From contig JBAMDO010000159.1 of assembly GCA_037074765.1 (NCBI GenBank), positions 62,001 through 126,000 of the forward strand: a DNA stretch of 64,000 nt, written 5' to 3'. Each line of letters opens with the position of its first letter. The stretch's first letter is position 1. This document shows positions 47,601-60,694 of the stretch, in pieces. Source of the stretch: Mansonella perstans (taxonomy: Eukaryota > Nematoda > Chromadorea > Rhabditida > Onchocercidae). The position numbers and the translations under genes are program-made. The notes under the pieces are model-generated. The model made no database searches, was not told the origin of the DNA, and saw only the letters and a program-made list of their open reading frames with translations.

Positions 47601-47753
47601 CAGTTCGACGAAATGACCCTAAGTTAACATTGCAAGAATAAACTGATTGATCGTTACAAATTGCTCGAATACGAAGATTACTAGTAACCATTTGATTCAA
47701 AAAATCAGCCTCATTAATTAAATAACATCTTTTGCCAATATTATCCCAACATT
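44684..47753 (-). CDS. Unidentified basic, Ser/Asn-rich protein (six exons, 5' end unresolved)
   Basis: Exons 47753-47599, 47170-46949, 46457-46259, 46016-45519, 45277-45076 and 44879-44684 link in phase to about 490 codons with GT-AG borders; the first coding exon was not found. Visible features: an N-terminal part with SLDNLSKILHIRVAMCIFNV; a basic region ERTKRVTKDTT; a Cys/His cluster in the largest exon, CCVEKLCNKT ... NKHCDQHYTN (C-x4-C-x12-C-x2-H), followed by a predicted helix rich in Leu, Gln and Lys; then a Ser/Asn-rich tail with KRKSSSRTISENDREI. The Cys/His spacing recalls the small zinc module of KAN-SL2/INO80D chromatin proteins, but that is a weak resemblance. A nuclear protein is plausible, not shown. 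The first exon present ends inside a local tandem duplication (47527-47660). Confidence 0.55.
47527..47660. repeat. ~70-bp imperfect tandem duplication spanning an exon end
   Basis: The unit ATTAACTGAT-ATCGATACA ... TTTCGTCGAGCTAAAAT matches CTGATTGATCGTTACAA ... TTTCGTCGAACTGAAGTAAG. The copy inside the exon keeps the GTAAGT donor (47593-47598). In the intronic copy the donor position reads ATAAGA. The intronic copy therefore still reads as protein (RICIDKSVNSFNVSSEPFRR) but is skipped. Confidence 0.6.
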
Positions 47754-47759
47754 CTGCAA

Positions 47760-48615
47760 CAAATAATTTTTGCAAAATATTTCATACTTAAATTCAAATT
47801 TTAATTTCTTTTGCTTTTGAAATACAAAAAATCTCATTTATTGGCATGAAATTTAATTTCTTTTGAATGAAAATGCTCCAAAGTTAGTGATAAAAGATTT
47901 TTAAAAATTTAACAAAAATAGATTTCAGATGGGATGGTATGATATCTAGCTTAATTTATCATATAAATTTCGAAAATTTGAGATCTGATATTAATTAGAT
48001 TTTGAAAAAAAAATCGAAATAAATGAACGATCCATGGGAAATAGTGAACCATTCGTAATCATTCAATTTGATTTCGACTGACTGAACATTCGTCGAATTC
48101 GTTATCATTTCAATAGATTCAATGAAAAATTCGAAACAGAATAGGCTTTTGTCTTTAGGCAATGACATTTCTACCAAACAGCAACCTCGAACATTTCATG
48201 TTGCTATGGAAACGTAGTAATAAGCGCATTCTTATCCATAAATGGTACGAAAGGAAGCAAAATAGCATTCCGGAAATATTTTAAGAAGTAATTTAAGTAA
48301 TGCATTAATATTGCTATTACTGATAAATTAATATTGCTGTCAGTAATGTTTTAATAACAATTATAATTGTAACGATAGCAATAATAATTAATGATAATTA
48401 CACTACAGCAACTGCAATTATAATGAATAAAAACAATAACAATGGTAATGATAATAATAATAAAGATAGAGATTTTGATTAATATTCTCTTAAATCTTAA
48501 ATCATCTTAAACTGACAATATGGGTTTTCAAGAGTATTAAGGAAATCAATGACAATTCAGCAAAATCTCCTTAGCCATCAGAGCAGTGATTTGGAAAAAC
48601 ACAATACCGAAATCT
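47760..48615. other. Upstream region of the unidentified gene
   Basis: A 60-codon minus-strand open stretch (47995-48177, containing EMSLPKDKSLFCFEFFIESI) could be a first exon, but I found no donor in the phase that the 47753 exon needs. 48350-48480 is an ATAATRR-type low-complexity tract. Confidence 0.35.
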
Positions 48616-48619
48616 TCCT

Positions 48620-49186
48620 AGAATAGTGGAATATGCGAAAGATTGATCGAATTAACAAAGAAAGCAATGAGACGAACTACTGGGAGAAAACTACTGTAGG
48701 AGGATTAATTATATTGATAGCTGAGATAGAAAGGATTCTCAATATGCGACCAATAACCTCTGTTAATTTCGATGACAATTTTATGTCCATGGATTTCATA
48801 TTATCGCATATCATACCAGCCTTGTCCATCAGTAACGATAAAATCAAGACGAATTAAATTTACAGAAGCCAAATTTATCAAATACTGGTTAAACAGCCTT
48901 AAGATTCTCGACACATTTCGGAGAACTGAGGAAAAAGGAGTATTTAGCCAGTTTAAGGAAACGAATGCAAGAGGAAATATTTCTCAAGAATCTGCGAACA
49001 GAAGAAAGCCACGTGGGAGTGAAATTCTGTTCGATGAACCGAGGGTTCCTCGAGCGACCAAATCAACAGTATCGCAGGACGAACTTATTTCTTCGCAAAC
49101 TAGGTGCGAAGTAAAATGACACTGACATCCCTGCTAAACCCAGGAACTTACCCCCCTACTGGAGTTGATTTGTTCCAGTCGGGAGT
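48620..49186 (+). mobile_element. BEL/Pao remnant: end of integrase / pol
   Basis: Broken frames encode the C-terminal region typical of Pao-type polyproteins: AEIERILNMRPITSVNFDD (the IE-ILN-RP-T motif), then DFILSHIIPALSISNDK, and after another shift EILFDEPRVPRATK. At least three frameshifts and a stop interrupt it. A purine-containing stretch and TGT at 49186 follow, where a 3' LTR might start. It is inactive and points the same way as the gag-protease fragment at 26.1 kb, but is too far away to be the same copy. Confidence 0.75.
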
Positions 49187-49237
49187 GTCGAAAAAAACGG
49201 AAGCAAATTTTCCTTTCAATATTTCATTGAATGAATT

Positions 49238-49329
49238 ACAAATTTTTCTGTATTGATTATAATTGTGTAGCATGGTAGTAAGTACAAATTTTTCTGTATT
49301 GATTATAATTGTGTAGCATGGTAGTAAGT
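49238..49329. repeat. Perfect 46-bp tandem duplication
   Basis: ACAAATTTTTCTGTATTGAT ... GGTAGTAAGT occurs twice back to back (49238-49283, 49284-49329) without a mismatch, so it is recent. It lies in the putative LTR remnant region. Confidence 0.9.
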
Positions 49330-50265
49330 ACAAATATTTAAATTTTTTTTACACCTCAAAACGTGTCTACGTAATAGACAAAGCACCTACTGTAAACATT
49401 AAATTCATGCTCCTAATCTGTCAGTGTGTAATAATGAAGACTGATGAGCTTACCAAACATATCACCCTGCTCACTTCTACAAATTATTTTTGCAAGTATT
49501 TTTTATGTATTCATAAAGATAAAATCTGTCTAAAAAGCCACCAAACGTCTAGGCCTAAACTGTTTTTTGTGTGACTTTTGTGTGACTCTAAAGGCTTCGT
49601 TGTCTATGATATCAATACTATATCAACATTACTATGAAAGGGATGGAGTCAACCAAGGACCCAGTCTGTTTCCATATGCAGTGGTATTCCGACGCTTCAG
49701 ACCCCTCTGCATATTTTGAAACTAATGGCCATTGGAGTAGAGACTATCCCAACCAAAAACTTCCAGTCTAATAAGGTAATTCTTAATTCTATCGAAAATT
49801 CACTTTCATAACAGGTTTCATAAGCGGTAAGTTTGACACTTTAACTCAAAGCCTAATTCATTCCACAGCGCCAGTTCAGCTTAGCACATATTCGAGAATG
49901 GATATAAGTAAAATGAGAATCAAGAACAAATATATACGCGATATATAGAAAACCGCTGATATTTACAGAATCAAAATATTCTTTCGTCGAGTCTTTTGCC
50001 ATTCTTTATGCTTCCATTCTCTTTACCAATACTTCCTACAAATGAAATTGACATTATTTTACAACAAAATAAAGTTAAAACAAGAAACTTTAGAATAAGC
50101 AATTGGACGAGAACTGCAAATGCCACATGTCAAACATGCTTTCAGATTTTAATAGTATGAAATAATCACCAATTTTATCGGTCCTTTCATACACCTCGCG
50201 AAATACAAAATATTTTTTTCATACACGCCCACAAAATACAAATATATCCTGATATATTTACTAAC
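49330..50265. other. Possible LTR remnant and non-coding sequence
   Basis: No exon was recognised. ACCGCTGATATTTACAGAAT near 49951 resembles ACCGCTGATCTATACAAAAT near 63960 and may be a shared LTR-end motif. The boundaries of an LTR cannot be set from one copy. Confidence 0.3.
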
Positions 50266-50412
50266 CTCGCCATTCGGTAACGGCGCAATGAGTATTTTTG
50301 CACTACAGTGATCTCTCACAATTTCTTTCCATGTTTTCCGGTAATTTCGATCCTCTTCTGGATCTACTGTAGTACCGTAAAACGAGCCAACAATCTGCGG
50401 TAATGCTGACAA
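50266..50412 (-). CDS. Isolated conserved-looking exon, unknown product
   Basis: A 147-nt exon between ATTTTAG and GTTAGT, phase 0, encoding 49 residues: PQIVGSFYGTTVDPEEDRNY, then RKTWKEIVRDHCSAKILIAP and LPNGE. The composition is strongly protein-like. It lies 1.2 kb downstream of the LOTUS gene on the same strand. It may be part of a separate gene whose other exons I did not find, or an alternative 3' exon. 51425-51530 (QGYSGDHHMLRGVSSTEFSP) is a second such candidate between them. Confidence 0.45.
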
Positions 50413-51622
50413 CTAAAATATACACATAAGCATAAGACCTTTTCCTTGGCCACTTTTTTCATATCCTTACCACATAATATTTTGACAATTTCAGTACCCT
50501 AAACATTTAATCATCAGCGTTATGATCTGTAAGTGAGAATTCTGAAAACAAAAAAAATTAGAACGCAGTGCATATAAATTTTATATAGCACAGTATCAAC
50601 TGTTTCAAAAAAAATCACTAGGAATTTTAAAAATTCGAAACGACCGAATTTGACCGACATTAATATTATATGAAAGGTGGATTTATTCCTAAAAGAAATA
50701 AGAATCAACTATATAAAAAAATCCCAACCAAAATTGGATTTGGTGATCGCACATCCACTAATAATTCTATCACTTGTGCTAGTTTCTGCGATGCGCTTTT
50801 TTTCTGAAAAATATCAAAACTTGGAACTTACAATTGGTTCAGTAAAAAATATGCCGAAATAAAACGAAAAATCGGTCAAGCGCAGAAAAAAAGTGCTAAA
50901 AAATAAGTGCTGCATATTTCGAATTCATTTTAAAAAGCATTTAAAACTAATTCCGTATATACTTCTATAAAAAAACGCTGCACTTTACCAATTTCTAAAA
51001 TCTTTAAAATTTCTCCACACATATTCAGAAAATAATGTTGCAAAATTGATCAACTCTTAATCCGTCTGGATGAAACATTGCAAACACCAAATTTCTACAG
51101 CTGATTATTTGAGAACTAAAAATTATATAAATGATTACCGAACTATGACATCCTAATTCATCAAGCAAAATTCCCAGCCAATTTTCGTCAGTTTGTGATT
51201 CGTTTGACAGCTATAAAAATGTACTAATCATGCTATTACTTGGCTGATTACAAAAACGAAATTTAAGAATTTGCCATAAACAAAGCAAAACTAAGTATAA
51301 AAATATAAATAATTGGAAAATAACCCAGATAAAACGACAAATGAAGATACCATTAAATCGTGTGAATAATTTATATGCCTAACTAGACAAAAAAAAAAAA
51401 GAAAAATAAGTTAACAAATGGAACTGTGCAACCTTTTTACCACAAGAATGAGGAGAAAACTCGGTAGATGAAACACCTCTCAACATATGATGGTCGCCAG
51501 AATAACCCTGATTATATCTAAAAATACAAATTTCTTTAAAACATCCTAATAGGATGCCCAAAAATATCTAAAGCATTAATTTAGACAAAATCCGAAGTGT
51601 AATCTTTTTGTTAAATTTGTAT

Positions 51623-54600
51623 TTAATGAACGTACTGTTGAAATTGATTCGGTTGATAATGCTGCATTTGTTGCACAGACGGTGTCCAATTACTGTCATG
51701 AGAATAACCTGTTATTGAGATTGAACTTTTGATTAATATCATTAATTCAATATAAAGCAAAATTTCAAATTTTAAGCAAAACATTACGAAGCTTTCATAG
51801 ACGAGAGAAAAAAAATTATCAGTAAAGTTCACTAGTAACGTCCATTTAAGTAATCGAATGAATCATTAGTAGGATACTAAAACAGCTTTGAAAACCTCAC
51901 TTCAAGTCATCTAAAATATTAGAAAAGATTATCAGCTAGCGGATCGATCCGTCTAGCTTGCGTGAAACATATCATATTTCAACATTTTTTTGGTTACAAA
52001 TGCTAGAAAACAATAATCGGTAACCGACTGATCCAAGGAATAAATATAAGAGTAAACTTGATCAGTTCGCGAATCGATCCACTGAAAAATGACTAAAAAA
52101 ATGCCGCTAAATACTCACTTGAATATGGCCTTTGAACATTTCCACTCGACATGTAGTAATTGCCTTGTGATGAATTGTCTTCTTCTTCTAGAAAACAACA
52201 ATTTATTACTAAATCTGATACGGCGATCTTTATAATTTGCTCACAATTTACTCACACTAGTGTACTTTGTAGGTTTAACAAGTGAAAAAAATCTATTACT
52301 ATTTGATTTTTATAAAATCTTTTATAACCACTTTCGATCAATATCGTTCTAGCAACACTTCTACCATTATTACAAATAAGACTTCTCGTTCGAAAAATTG
52401 GATTAAAAAATCAAAAAGAATGTTCAACATCATTAATTTTACAAAATGATTTAATGAAGACTGAACAAATTACACATCGAATTTAAATACTTCCATCTTT
52501 AAAACTGCACACCTCCACATACGGCACAGATTAAATTTAAATTAGGTGACACTAAAAAATTTTTAGCAAAGCCAACTAATTAAAACCAAAATTACAATCA
52601 AATCAAATTGTATCTTACGTGGAGCTTCTATAAAATTTAAAATTTCACCATAATGTGTGTTGCGTTGACCAGCGCTTGAATTAGGAACACTATATGAACC
52701 ATATGGTACTTTATTTAATTCCTACAAAAAATATTTCAATTTCAGAATGTCCACGTAATTTATGCCAAAAAAAATTATCAAAAGCCTGGTCAGATTAATT
52801 CATCTCAAGCTTCCATTCTTTCATTCCATCAATCAGGCTTTTGTTTCCTTTCATTTTCTTCCTCTCATCCAATCACAAATGTCTGATTCATATTATTCGA
52901 TCAGACATGCCTGGTAATTTCGAGAAAATAATGATAAGACCTTCTCTGGCCTCCCTCATCAATAATTCTGCTTCTCTGACCCTAGATCGATTTAATTGAT
53001 GGGGAAATTTGAGTGAATTTAAATTTACATTTCTTCATTATTTTTTTCAGTTCAATAATTTTGCAACGACCGATATTACAATGACCTTGCAATGACCATT
53101 TTGCAATTGATTAATGTTACAACCAATAAATATCAATTAAGGATTATCGTTAATAGTACAAAAGAAAAATAATAATCTTATTTGCTGAATAATTAAAAAT
53201 GGAATGTTATAATCGTAATACTATACCATTTATAATTTAAAAATTCATAAGTCTCTCCCTCTCTCTTTCGCTTTCACATTTCATGCAAATAGTAAATCAA
53301 GCAAGCATATTTTATAAAATCACACTTTTAATTCAAAAAAGATTTAAAATTTCAACATTACCCTTACATGCTTCTAACAAATAACTTTGTCGCATTTTTT
53401 TATTATTAACTAGCTAACAAACTAATAGTACAGTGACATACATATATTCCTTGTAATCCATTACTATATATGTTCTAGCGTTTTTACGAATTACATTGCA
53501 TTGAACTCGAAAATCTTGACTTTTAAGCCACTGAACAAGAATTTGGCCCTTTTGCCTATTCTCGTTCAAAACTGCTTTTAACAGGAAATATGTAATTCAA
53601 AAACCAAGTAATTCACCTCACGATTACTTTGAACAAAGTGATAACCTCTTGACATTCCCTGATATTCCTCATTATACTGTTTATTAGATGGAGAAGATTG
53701 AGGAGAATTGTACATCTGAAGTAGTATTAAATTATATCACATCATGCCTAAATATATTAAGAAAAACTATTTCATCTGTTACGCATAAATTATTAATGTT
53801 CACTGTATTTATTGCAGTATAGTGCTGTATTACTGCAATAATTATTACTGCAGCAATTTAATTAGAGCAAATAGATGAGTACAATAATAGCCCACATAGA
53901 AAATATATTAAGCAATAGAATTTAATCTATATTATCACTTTTTTATTACTAGATGGAAAACTCATTCAAATATGTTTCCCGCAAAAATGATCCTTCAAGT
54001 AAATGATAGAAATTAACCGAAAAGAAAAATTTAAATTATAGAAAAGGATAAACTGTCCGATATATAAATGATTTTATCCTTCTGTCATTCGAAAAAAAAC
54101 TGAGAATGTAACTAACCGAGATTAGTTGTCCAGAATTTCTATTGCTAAAATCGATAGACGATGGTGACTGTGATCGAATAGGCTTTCGGATTTGAAGATA
54201 GACTGACTGCTGTAAGGCACGTTCGGCAATTGATTGACGTTTTCCTTGTAAAACCTATAAAATCGAATAGTTCCAAGAAATGCATGTCTTATTGAGAAAT
54301 CAAAATAGTTCCTAAGACAAATCAAATCAGGAATGATAAAATTCATGGTCCCACAGTCATCTATACCATGTAATAGAGTTAAGACAAGAAAGATGTATAA
54401 AAAGATGATAAAAATGAGAAAAAAAAAACGAATGAGCATAATTGGCGAAATATTGATCATCAAAATGACCCATATATAAAATGATGTACAGATCAAAAAA
54501 AAGCGCCTCCATATGATTTAACATTAAATTTCATTTGATTAATTTCCATCATTATATAAGTTAACAGTCTTTTATTAAGATAAAACAATACTAACCTTGC

Positions 54601-57600
54601 TTCCTCCGTTATCCATCAATCCTGCGGACTGTTCCACACTATTAGTATCAATCTCTAGATGACTTAAACGACCTTCAGCTTCATCTACAGGGATTTGTAC
54701 CTAAAAAAAAAAAAAAAAAAATGCAAAAAACAATACACTAATGAGTAAATTAATTCATTAAATTTCACTGCTTATAACTTACAACTACTTTTTTCTAAAA
54801 CTTTGTTAAGAGAGAAAATAAAATAGTGTTAGAAACTCACTGCGGTTATTACTCTGCTTAGTTTTAATGTTATAACTTACAACTATTCTTTCTAATATTA
54901 TAGTTGTCGAATAAAGAGTGGGTAAAAAAAGGGACCTGCCTTAATAATCAATCACTAATAATCTTTGATAACTAGAAAACCGTTAGATTTATAAAAAACA
55001 AAAATTCATCAAACGTTTAACCTTTGAAGAAATATTAAATGTATTCACATTCCCTTTATATTTCTTTTTTCGATATTTTCTAGAAGTTTTAGCTTCTTTA
55101 TCACTGCTATCCGCTGATTCCTCATCACCCGTATATTTATCATCATCCAGATCGGTTGATTCCTATAAAAAATTTTTAAAATTTTTTAAACTATAACAAT
55201 TTTTCTCTACAGTTTATATTCCAGCTTATTATTACTGTTAATTATTGTGAAAGAATTCTTCATCCACGACAAGAAACGTAAATCATCAAGAGTAAATGTA
55301 AATTAGAGTAATATTAATGATTAATATGAAAACATAGAAGGTTTTTTATTTAAATAGAAAAACAGACTATAATAAGGTAATGAAAAAAAATCAAAAAAAA
55401 AGACTATAGCATCAATAAGCAAAAGTAGCTGAGGTGCCTTACATTTCATAAATTGGAAAGTATCGCTGTAAGGACATGTAAAAAAGTTTCTACACATTTT
55501 TCTTTAAGAAACAAAAATGAATTTACAACTTTCAAACTTCAAATTGAAAAACCTACCAAAAGTTTTTGAGGCATTTCATCAAAACCATTTTCTTGTTCAC
55601 TGTTTGTTTTACCCGTATCAGCTAAAACGTCCATCACTTTAGTCATATCATAAAGCATCACGTTGTTAACCTTATCAGATTTGCAATATTACCTTCTTGC
55701 TGCTTTCTAATCTTTAATTGCCCATTTTCATCCTCCTCTACTTCATTGCCCCATTCTATGGTAGATCTCTGAAATATGATCTACAGAACTGATTATATGA
55801 CATGACCAAGCAATGATAAATAATGTGACTTAGAATAAAGCAATGATAAATAATGTGACTTAGAATTGCATTAATGTTAATAAAGTAATATGGGTTTTAA
55901 TTACGCATCTCAATTTAGCCAAATGATTAATTAAAGCACTTGTATACTTTTCTAATTAATTACATGAGAAGAATGTGACTCTAAATGAAAGCTTAATTTA
56001 TTATTTAATAACAGGCACTTGTGCGTTTTTTGAAACTTTGGATAGCAGGGAATAAAAGAGGAAAAAAGTCTAGAGCTCCACAACTTTTAGTTTCATACGA
56101 ACCTTTTCTTCAACGAAATATTTTATGCGGTTATTAAAGTTCAAATTTTAAATTAATTTTTCTGTTTTGTTTAGGAACGAATATCAAATGCATCTTCAAC
56201 TAGTAATTCCTCCAAGAAAAGTCACTCAAAAAGAAAACAACTGTTCGTCCCAATTGAAATAGTTTGGTTCAATTATACTACTACAATAAAACAATAAAAC
56301 ATATCAAAAAATCAGCTCAAAGTCTTGTCAACTGCTTATTGGAGACAAATCTCAAAATATTTGTAAGTCATATTACTTACCAAATATTGTACCATCAAAT
56401 AAAACAAGAAATAGCAACCGCTTATATATAATACTAAAATATATAAGTTTATATAACTTATATATAATTTTACTCACGCTTATATATAAGTTTAAGCATG
56501 TCTGTGATACAAAATCTGACTACAAGCATTTCAGAAATGACTGTTTCTTAGCAAAAGTCGAAAGCATCGACAACTGCTGGGCTGGCTACATATAAATAAT
56601 GATTTATAAATTATTACCTTCGAAGTGCTTCCACCAGAGGCAGCAACATCTTTTAAATATTCTATTGTTCCTGAATAAGTTTAGATTTCATTATGCAACA
56701 ACAGTTTTGTATAACTTCATTTTATTGCAATAACGGTAGAGTGTGTCAAGTCAATTTCATCGCATGAAAGAAAAACAGGATTAAAGAAAACTACGTAAAT
56801 TTTGACTGAAAATATATTACAGTAAAATACAGTGGAATCTATGAGAATATCATACATTAAGAATTTAAAGCAAAATTATTCTTGCTTAAAGAATATCATA
56901 CATTAAGAATTTAAAGCAAAATAATTCTTGCTTAATAAACACTTAAAAGCACATAACCGACTATTACTTCACTATATTTTCGGCTAATTGAATTTATCAT
57001 TTTCTAATAATTTGAATTTACGGAGATACTGCTTCTTATCATGCTTTTAAATGCTTTAATCAATACCGTGTCATTATCTCTAATTAATATCATTAAAAGA
57101 AAATGGAGAAAAATAAATCTTACTTTCTTTGCCTACAATATTTGATAAAGATGGTCGATGTTCCAAAGGAAATATCGGAAGTTCAATTTTATCGATATTC
57201 GCTAACATGCGAAGATCTTCTGTTATTTCCTCGGGAACTGAAAATATCAGTGTTAATTTCAAATAAAAATGTCACATAGTCCAGATATAATAATTGTAGT
57301 AAATAAGTATCAGATTTAGCCGATGTTATCTGTAGAGCAAAAGGGCGTTAATGGGATTTAATATCTCAGTTCATTATTTACTGATTTATTTGTGCTATTA
57401 ATAGAAAACATTATAAATTTTAAATAGTTTTCTAGATATATGCTTAAAAGCCAAGCAAAAATTAGTCAGTTAATTAGATAAAGCAGAACAAAAAATCACC
57501 AAATAAACATCCACTGGAATGTAATGAAAAAAAGGTACCTACTTTGTACATCAGGACTTCGAAGTTTCACTCGAATGGGATTGCCATTCATTAAAATGAC

Positions 57601-59305
57601 TTCTCGGTAAAAAACGCGACAAAAATTCTTCAATGCCGTCTTCGTCATGAATAATCTCTTATGCTCCTAAGAGAAGATTTATATAAAATTAATGCCTAAA
57701 AAACTTCTTAAAAGATAATAGTAATCAGAATAAAATAAGTGAATAAAATTAAACTAGTTTAAGGAAATATAATAAATCTAATGTCTAATAAAAATAACAT
57801 CAGTACTAACCTCGGCATTCAAACTAATATTATAACGTTTCTTATATTCGTCCCGTATCATATTATAATCAATTACTATTTCGTATGCTTTCAAATCTAG
57901 TAAAATTTTGAGAATTCGACGTTTACCCTTAAATGTAATATATAAGATCTTCAGTTTGCCAAGCAACAATGCTGCGACAATAAAAACTTGCTTTAGACAA
58001 TAAATGATGAAGAAGACAATTTCTTAGATAAACTTTTGGTAAAACAAGTATCAGATAAACTAACTTTTCTCGGCAAATTATTCATATAAGAAAAGAAGCA
58101 TGTTTATAAATTTTTCTAAATTGCAATATAAAATGCATAACCTCCAGGAAATTTCGTGCATTTTCTGGATTTTTCAGCTTCAACAATTTTTGTGTTTTTC
58201 GTTTTTGAGCTCTGAAAATTTCAAATTCAAAATCTAGCACAAAAATCTACTTACATAACAAATTCCACTACTTACATAAAAAAATTTAATTTCTTTAATT
58301 AATGCAAAAAAATCATTTAACATACTATCCATCATCTTTCTATGATTTAGAAGCATTTATTATCAAACTTCAAAAGACATGTCAAATTTAGCAGAGAGCT
58401 CAAAAAATAGCATCAAACTGAAAAATTACGTCGGATTCCCTGATGTAACAACAGCAAAAACTCACATCTGATCATCATTCAACTTACAATCAGCAACTCT
58501 TCGAAGAATATGCTCATTGGATGGTTTGCATATTGACCCGTAAGAAGCAACACCGTTGACTAATAACGTTTGTTCCACGTAATCTTTTATCTCATCCGTT
58601 TTGAGCAGCTCCTCAAGATTAGGAAACCCGAGTTCAACTGCCACTCGTTCCAACGGAATCGACCAATCATTACTATAAGTTGAAATAAAAATGGATTGTA
58701 CAATGTTAGTCCAGATTACAAAAATTTAAATCACCTCGGATCAAAAGAGACATATAAAGAAATCGTTCTGACATTCTAATGTCACATCTGATGGCCAACA
58801 TGAAAAAATCAGCTATCAAAGAAGATAAAATCTGAATGAAGAGAAATAAACTAAGTAATGTACATGTATATTAAGCGATTTTTAAAACTTGAAACGATCT
58901 ATTAAATTGCCAATTAAATGGTTATTTATTGCGGCATTTATTGTAATATGATTTGTGAAGTAATTCTAAAACAATGAAGTGATTCCTGCTCTTTCTAGTT
59001 ACATGAAATTATGAATCACACTGAGAAATCAAATTTAAAAAAACAATTATTTTTTAATGACACTATGATAGTTCCACTTACAAAAAAAGAGCGTTTAAAC
59101 GTGCTACATTAGCACCACCATAATCACTTGCTAACGTTGAATTAATCATCAGTCCAAGTTCATGCAGCCTGTCACCCGTTTCTAACATCACATCATCATC
59201 CAGAAAAGTTGTACTGTCATCAGTAGCAAGTTGAATATTATCATTATAGACATCGCTTTCGTTGTCTTCGAAATATACATCTCTTGCATCCACAAATTCA
59301 TCCAT
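51623..59305 (-). CDS. Two-LOTUS-domain protein with disordered tail (MIP-like, 15 exons, 585 aa)
   Basis: Exons 59305-59082, 58672-58488, 57971-57811, 57666-57543, 57237-57124, 56670-56618, 55768-55693, 55636-55557, 55162-55022, 54700-54596, 54254-54117, 53715-53617, 52721-52619, 52187-52119 and 51708-51623 join in frame (1758 nt). Residues about 50-120 (GGANVARLNALFNDWSIPLE, RVAVELGFPNLEELLKTDEI) and about 155-228 (IRDEYKKRYNISLNAEEHKR, NGNPIRVKLRSPDVQ) fit the OST-HTH/LOTUS winged helix. From about 270 on the chain is acidic, then basic (SRKYRKKKYKG), then Ser/Asn/Gln/Tyr-rich, ending QMQHYQPNQFQQYVH. Two LOTUS domains plus a long disordered region is the layout of C. elegans MIP-1/MIP-2, germ-granule scaffolds that bind Vasa-type helicases. 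The domain call is by pattern only. An extra exon-like stretch at 58211-58142 does not fit the phase and was left out. Confidence 0.6.
55808..55866. repeat. 30-bp tandem duplication in LOTUS gene intron
   Basis: AAGCAATGATAAATAATGTG followed by ACTTAGAAT is repeated directly, the two copies differing only at the joint. Confidence 0.85.
56844..56937. repeat. 47-bp tandem duplication in LOTUS gene intron
   Basis: GAATATCATACATTAAGAAT ... TTCTTGCTTAA occurs twice in tandem with one substitution (AAAATTATT/AAAATAATT). It lies in the intron between exons 57237-57124 and 56670-56618. Confidence 0.85.
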
Positions 59306-59307
59306 TT

Positions 59308-59310
59308 CTA
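59308..59310 (-). promoter_or_regulatory. Likely spliced-leader acceptor of the LOTUS gene
   Basis: ATATTTGTAG ends two bases before the ATG at 59305 on the minus strand. The reading frame upstream is not needed for the product, and no upstream exon was found, so this is probably where a spliced leader is added. Confidence 0.45.
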
Positions 59311-60694
59311 CAAATATCATCATATACATTTAAAAAAAAGTGTAAATCTAATCTGAATTTTTGAAAAGAGAAAAAGTAAGTGCTACAAAAGGTGACACTA
59401 AACAACAAAAAGTAATTTACACTGTCATCTGAACTGTCCCCCAGCTACTACCAATGCAAATACAGTCGAAATTATATGCTCAACAACAGTCTGTTAGTTC
59501 GACAAACATCCCTTTAATCTTCGCAAATTCTAAAATGTTACTAATTTGCTTTTCAAATTAATTTCAAAAATTCCATTTAAGAAAAATATAAAACTGCGAA
59601 ATAGCACGTAGTGTTAAATTTCATATGAAATAATTCATATAATACTGTAATATTCTATTTCAAAGTACTATTATTGATTAATATAAGAATTAATTGATAT
59701 CATTAATATTAAGTCTCAATTGAAATAAATGAACAATACTTAAAGCAAACATAACTTAAGAGAATCAAAACTTGGGAAAATAATTAATGAAGTCATGAAA
59801 TTTTATTAGAATCATGTCAATTAATAAGTTAAAGTCAAAAATAAACAAATATTTGTAAGAAGAAAAATAAAAGTTCTAAACCGCTGTCAACAGTTGAACT
59901 GTCACTATGATTCACGATGGTGGATTTGTCCTTCGGATTTGAGACATTTTTGAATGAGTTAATTGTTTTCATTTCAACGGATGATTGAATGTTACCACCA
60001 CATAACATTTCCCCTTGTCATCCGGCTGCAAAACTGATAACGTAACTATTATCAAAAGCAAAATGTTAATTGATAAAGTAGCCATTGGTCATTCAAACGC
60101 AAAGTGATAAAAGCAATATAAACTGTTGCAGTATAACTGTTACATGTACTTTAACGCTACCTTATCAAACATGATTACGTTAACCTATGATGGTAGAAAA
60201 TTATATATCCCTTACTTTTCTTAACGTAATATATCAATGCCTACCCACGCTTAGCATAGTAACACGTCACACAACGTTCATATTCACAAAAAAGTGAACC
60301 GTGAAATACCAATCTCAGAAAAATCCTGAGATAAGAGCAGGGAAGAAGAAGAAAGTTCTTTTAAGGCCTGCATTTGTTGTTTGAGTAATGAGATTTTAAG
60401 CAAACGAGTAAATGTATGGACAGTAATGATACTGCAATGATAATTTAGACAAGATTTCGATTTTTCAATTCTAAAAATTATGATTTTTATTGATCAATTC
60501 TCAATCATTAAAATTTAATTTTCAAAATTAAATATAAAGCATGCCAGCAACAATAACAGCAACAACAATCGCAACAATACATTTTAAACGAACTAAAGCG
60601 GTAATGTTACTGATACTTGTGCTATTATCCGGCATCATACCATCGTTGGGAATTAAATCAGAAACATTTTTTAAATAGATTTTATTATCACTCA
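59311..60694. other. Upstream region of the LOTUS gene
   Basis: No clear exon. 60528-60719 is open on the minus strand and ends in a hydrophobic C-terminal segment (CIVAIVVAVIVAGMLYI). It overlaps the candidate exon at 60695-60912 in another frame across a short direct repeat (AAATCTATTTAAAAAA), so at most one of the two frames is likely to be real. Confidence 0.35.

Noticed and set aside
54122..54496. 124-codon minus-strand open frame
   Set aside because: Only its end overlaps a real exon (54254-54117), in another frame; the hydrophobic part lies in an intron.
58142..58211. Extra exon in the LOTUS gene (AQKRKTQKLLKLKNPENARN)
   Set aside because: It has fair splice borders but cannot be joined in phase to both neighbours; skipping it by using the GTAAGT donor at 58482-58487 restores one continuous frame.
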